Shown piece by piece: positions 63,288-64,000 of a stretch of DNA of 64,000 bases; positions within the stretch are counted from its first letter, which is position 1; each line of letters opens with the position of its first letter. Both the position numbers and the translations under genes were made by a program. The notes under the pieces are model-generated. The model had not been told where the DNA came from. It saw only the letters and a program-made list of their open reading frames with translations, and made no database searches. Origin of the DNA: Leptolyngbya sp. KIOST-1 (lineage in GTDB: Bacteria; Cyanobacteriota; Cyanobacteriia; Phormidesmidales; Phormidesmidaceae); assembly GCF_000763385.1 (NCBI RefSeq), contig NZ_JQFA01000004.1, positions 1-64,000 on the forward strand, given 5' to 3'.

Positions 63288-63941
63288 CTAGCTGTGGGTA
63301 GCGGCCTCCGCAGGGTGCTTGGCTTTGTTGCCATTGCCGTTGAGGTGGCCGTTGGCGTTAGCTTTGCGGGGTTGAATCAGCCCGTAGCCGCCGTGGTTGC
63401 GCTCGTAGATCACGTTCATTTCCTCGGTTTCTGCGTTGAGAAACATGTAGAAATCGTGGTCGATGAGGGCAAGTTGCTCCAGGGCCTCCGCAACCGTCAT
63501 GGGAGCCATGGCGAAGTATTTGGTGCGGATTACTTCGTCGGGCAGCTGAGGTTCACTGGTGCTGAGCACGTGGGACACATCGGTTGCCGGGGCTTCGTTG
63601 AGGTAGGCTTCGGTGGTTTTACCCAGGCTGCCCTGCATACGGGTATTGCGCTTTTCTTTGAACTTGCGCAGCTGTCGGCTGATTTTGTCGGCCACCAGGT
63701 CAATGCTTGCGTAGAGGTTTTCGCTGCTCTCCTGAGCTCGGACAACGGCACCGTCCACAAACAGAGTAACTTCGGCGGACTGGCTGGCCCCAATTCTGGG
63801 GTTCTTGGCTACGGACAGATGGACGTCAACCTCGTTGGTGAGATGTTTGAAGTGGCTCACTGCCTTGAGGATTTTTTGCTCTACATGCTCCCGAATCGCG
63901 TCTGTGATCTCAATATTTCTGCCATGGATTACCAGCTTCAT
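63288..63941 (-). CDS. hpf: Ribosome hibernation promoting factor, long form (LrtA)
   Basis: The 217-aa protein has the N-terminal S30AE domain (MKLVIHGRNIEITDAIREHV ... ) that binds the decoding site, a linker, and the C-terminal dimerisation domain (VIRTKYFAMAPMTVAEALEQ ... DFYMFLNAETEEMNVIYERN). In cyanobacteria this is LrtA, dark- and stress-induced, which forms inactive 100S ribosome dimers. aaggag lies before ATG 63941. The last 25 residues are a Gly/Asn/Lys-rich tail. Confidence 0.95.
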   Translation of the reverse strand: MKLVIHGRNIEITDAIREHVEQKILKAVSHFKHLTNEVDVHLSVAKNPRIGASQSAEVTLFVDGAVVRAQESSENLYASIDLVADKISRQLRKFKEKRNTRMQGSLGKTTEAYLNEAPATDVSHVLSTSEPQLPDEVIRTKYFAMAPMTVAEALEQLALIDHDFYMFLNAETEEMNVIYERNHGGYGLIQPRKANANGHLNGNGNKAKHPAEAATHS

Positions 63942-64000
63942 AAAGCGGACTCCTTGATACGTCGGCTCATGGTTTCACCCTAACACCTTGTATTCTGCAC

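Overview
The window looks like a piece of a cyanobacterial chromosome (moderately high GC, very many GCGATCGC-type HIP1 octamers). Lineage-typical genes support this: a fused panC-cmk, rpaB in a cluster with plsX-fabH-fabD-plsC, grpE-dnaK-dnaJ next to pilB-pilT-pilC, a homogentisate phytyltransferase, prohibitin, and DUF4278, DUF2811 and DUF2288 proteins. A Leptolyngbya/Nodosilinea-like filamentous genus is plausible but is inference. The first base lies just inside a long CCG/CCCCC tract, so the window probably starts at a contig end.

Positions 1-19161 are accessory DNA: two related integrative elements in tandem behind an intact tRNA-Cys (19116-19187, minus). Element A (8140-19161) is complete. 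It is bounded by a 45-bp direct repeat of the tRNA 3' half (8140-8184 and 19117-19161), a period of 10,977 bp. Its layout is: (i) a rightward operon 8325-13420 of unrecognised genes, including a 640-aa protein with a glycine-rich hydrophobic segment and a long Pro/Thr linker, a 58-aa membrane protein, a tail-anchored FHA protein and a coiled-coil membrane protein; (ii) a leftward operon 13476-15254 of small proteins headed by an XRE repressor; (iii) a rightward operon 15510-17959 with an archaeo-eukaryotic-type primase (AEP) replication protein and an excisionase-like protein; (iv) a leftward tyrosine recombinase next to att. Element B (1-8184, left end outside) has the same FHA 3' end, the same integrase and an att core. 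It lacks 4,166 bp (primase, XRE and most of xis) and carries seven head-to-tail copies of a 985-bp module encoding small proteins of 56, 97 and 78 aa. The module arose across a 5-bp microhomology still visible in element A. B therefore looks like a replication-defective, gene-amplified derivative beside its probable parent.

Positions 19190-64000 are ordinary chromosome: creatininase, a DUF4278 protein, a PhoR/SphS-type kinase, an RsuA-type pseudouridine synthase, a RodZ-like protein, prohibitin, purM, rlpA, panC-cmk, aroE, a serine beta-lactamase-like protein, recR, two histidine phosphatases, a 1,052-codon repeat membrane protein, a sorbosone-dehydrogenase-like lipoprotein, the grpE-dnaK-dnaJ-tusA-rsgA stress cluster, the type IV pilus motor genes pilB-pilT-pilC, tocopherol-pathway genes, the lipid cluster rpaB-plsX-fabH-fabD-plsC, a second sorbosone-dehydrogenase-like protein, radA (frameshifted), glutaredoxin and the long ribosome hibernation factor.

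Single-gene oddities: recR appears to start at ATT; the second of two tandem histidine phosphatases has lost its catalytic His; radA carries a G-rich insertion that shifts the frame by one base; the panC-cmk start lies in a threefold 16-bp tandem repeat; RsgA ends in a calcium-loop-like motif.
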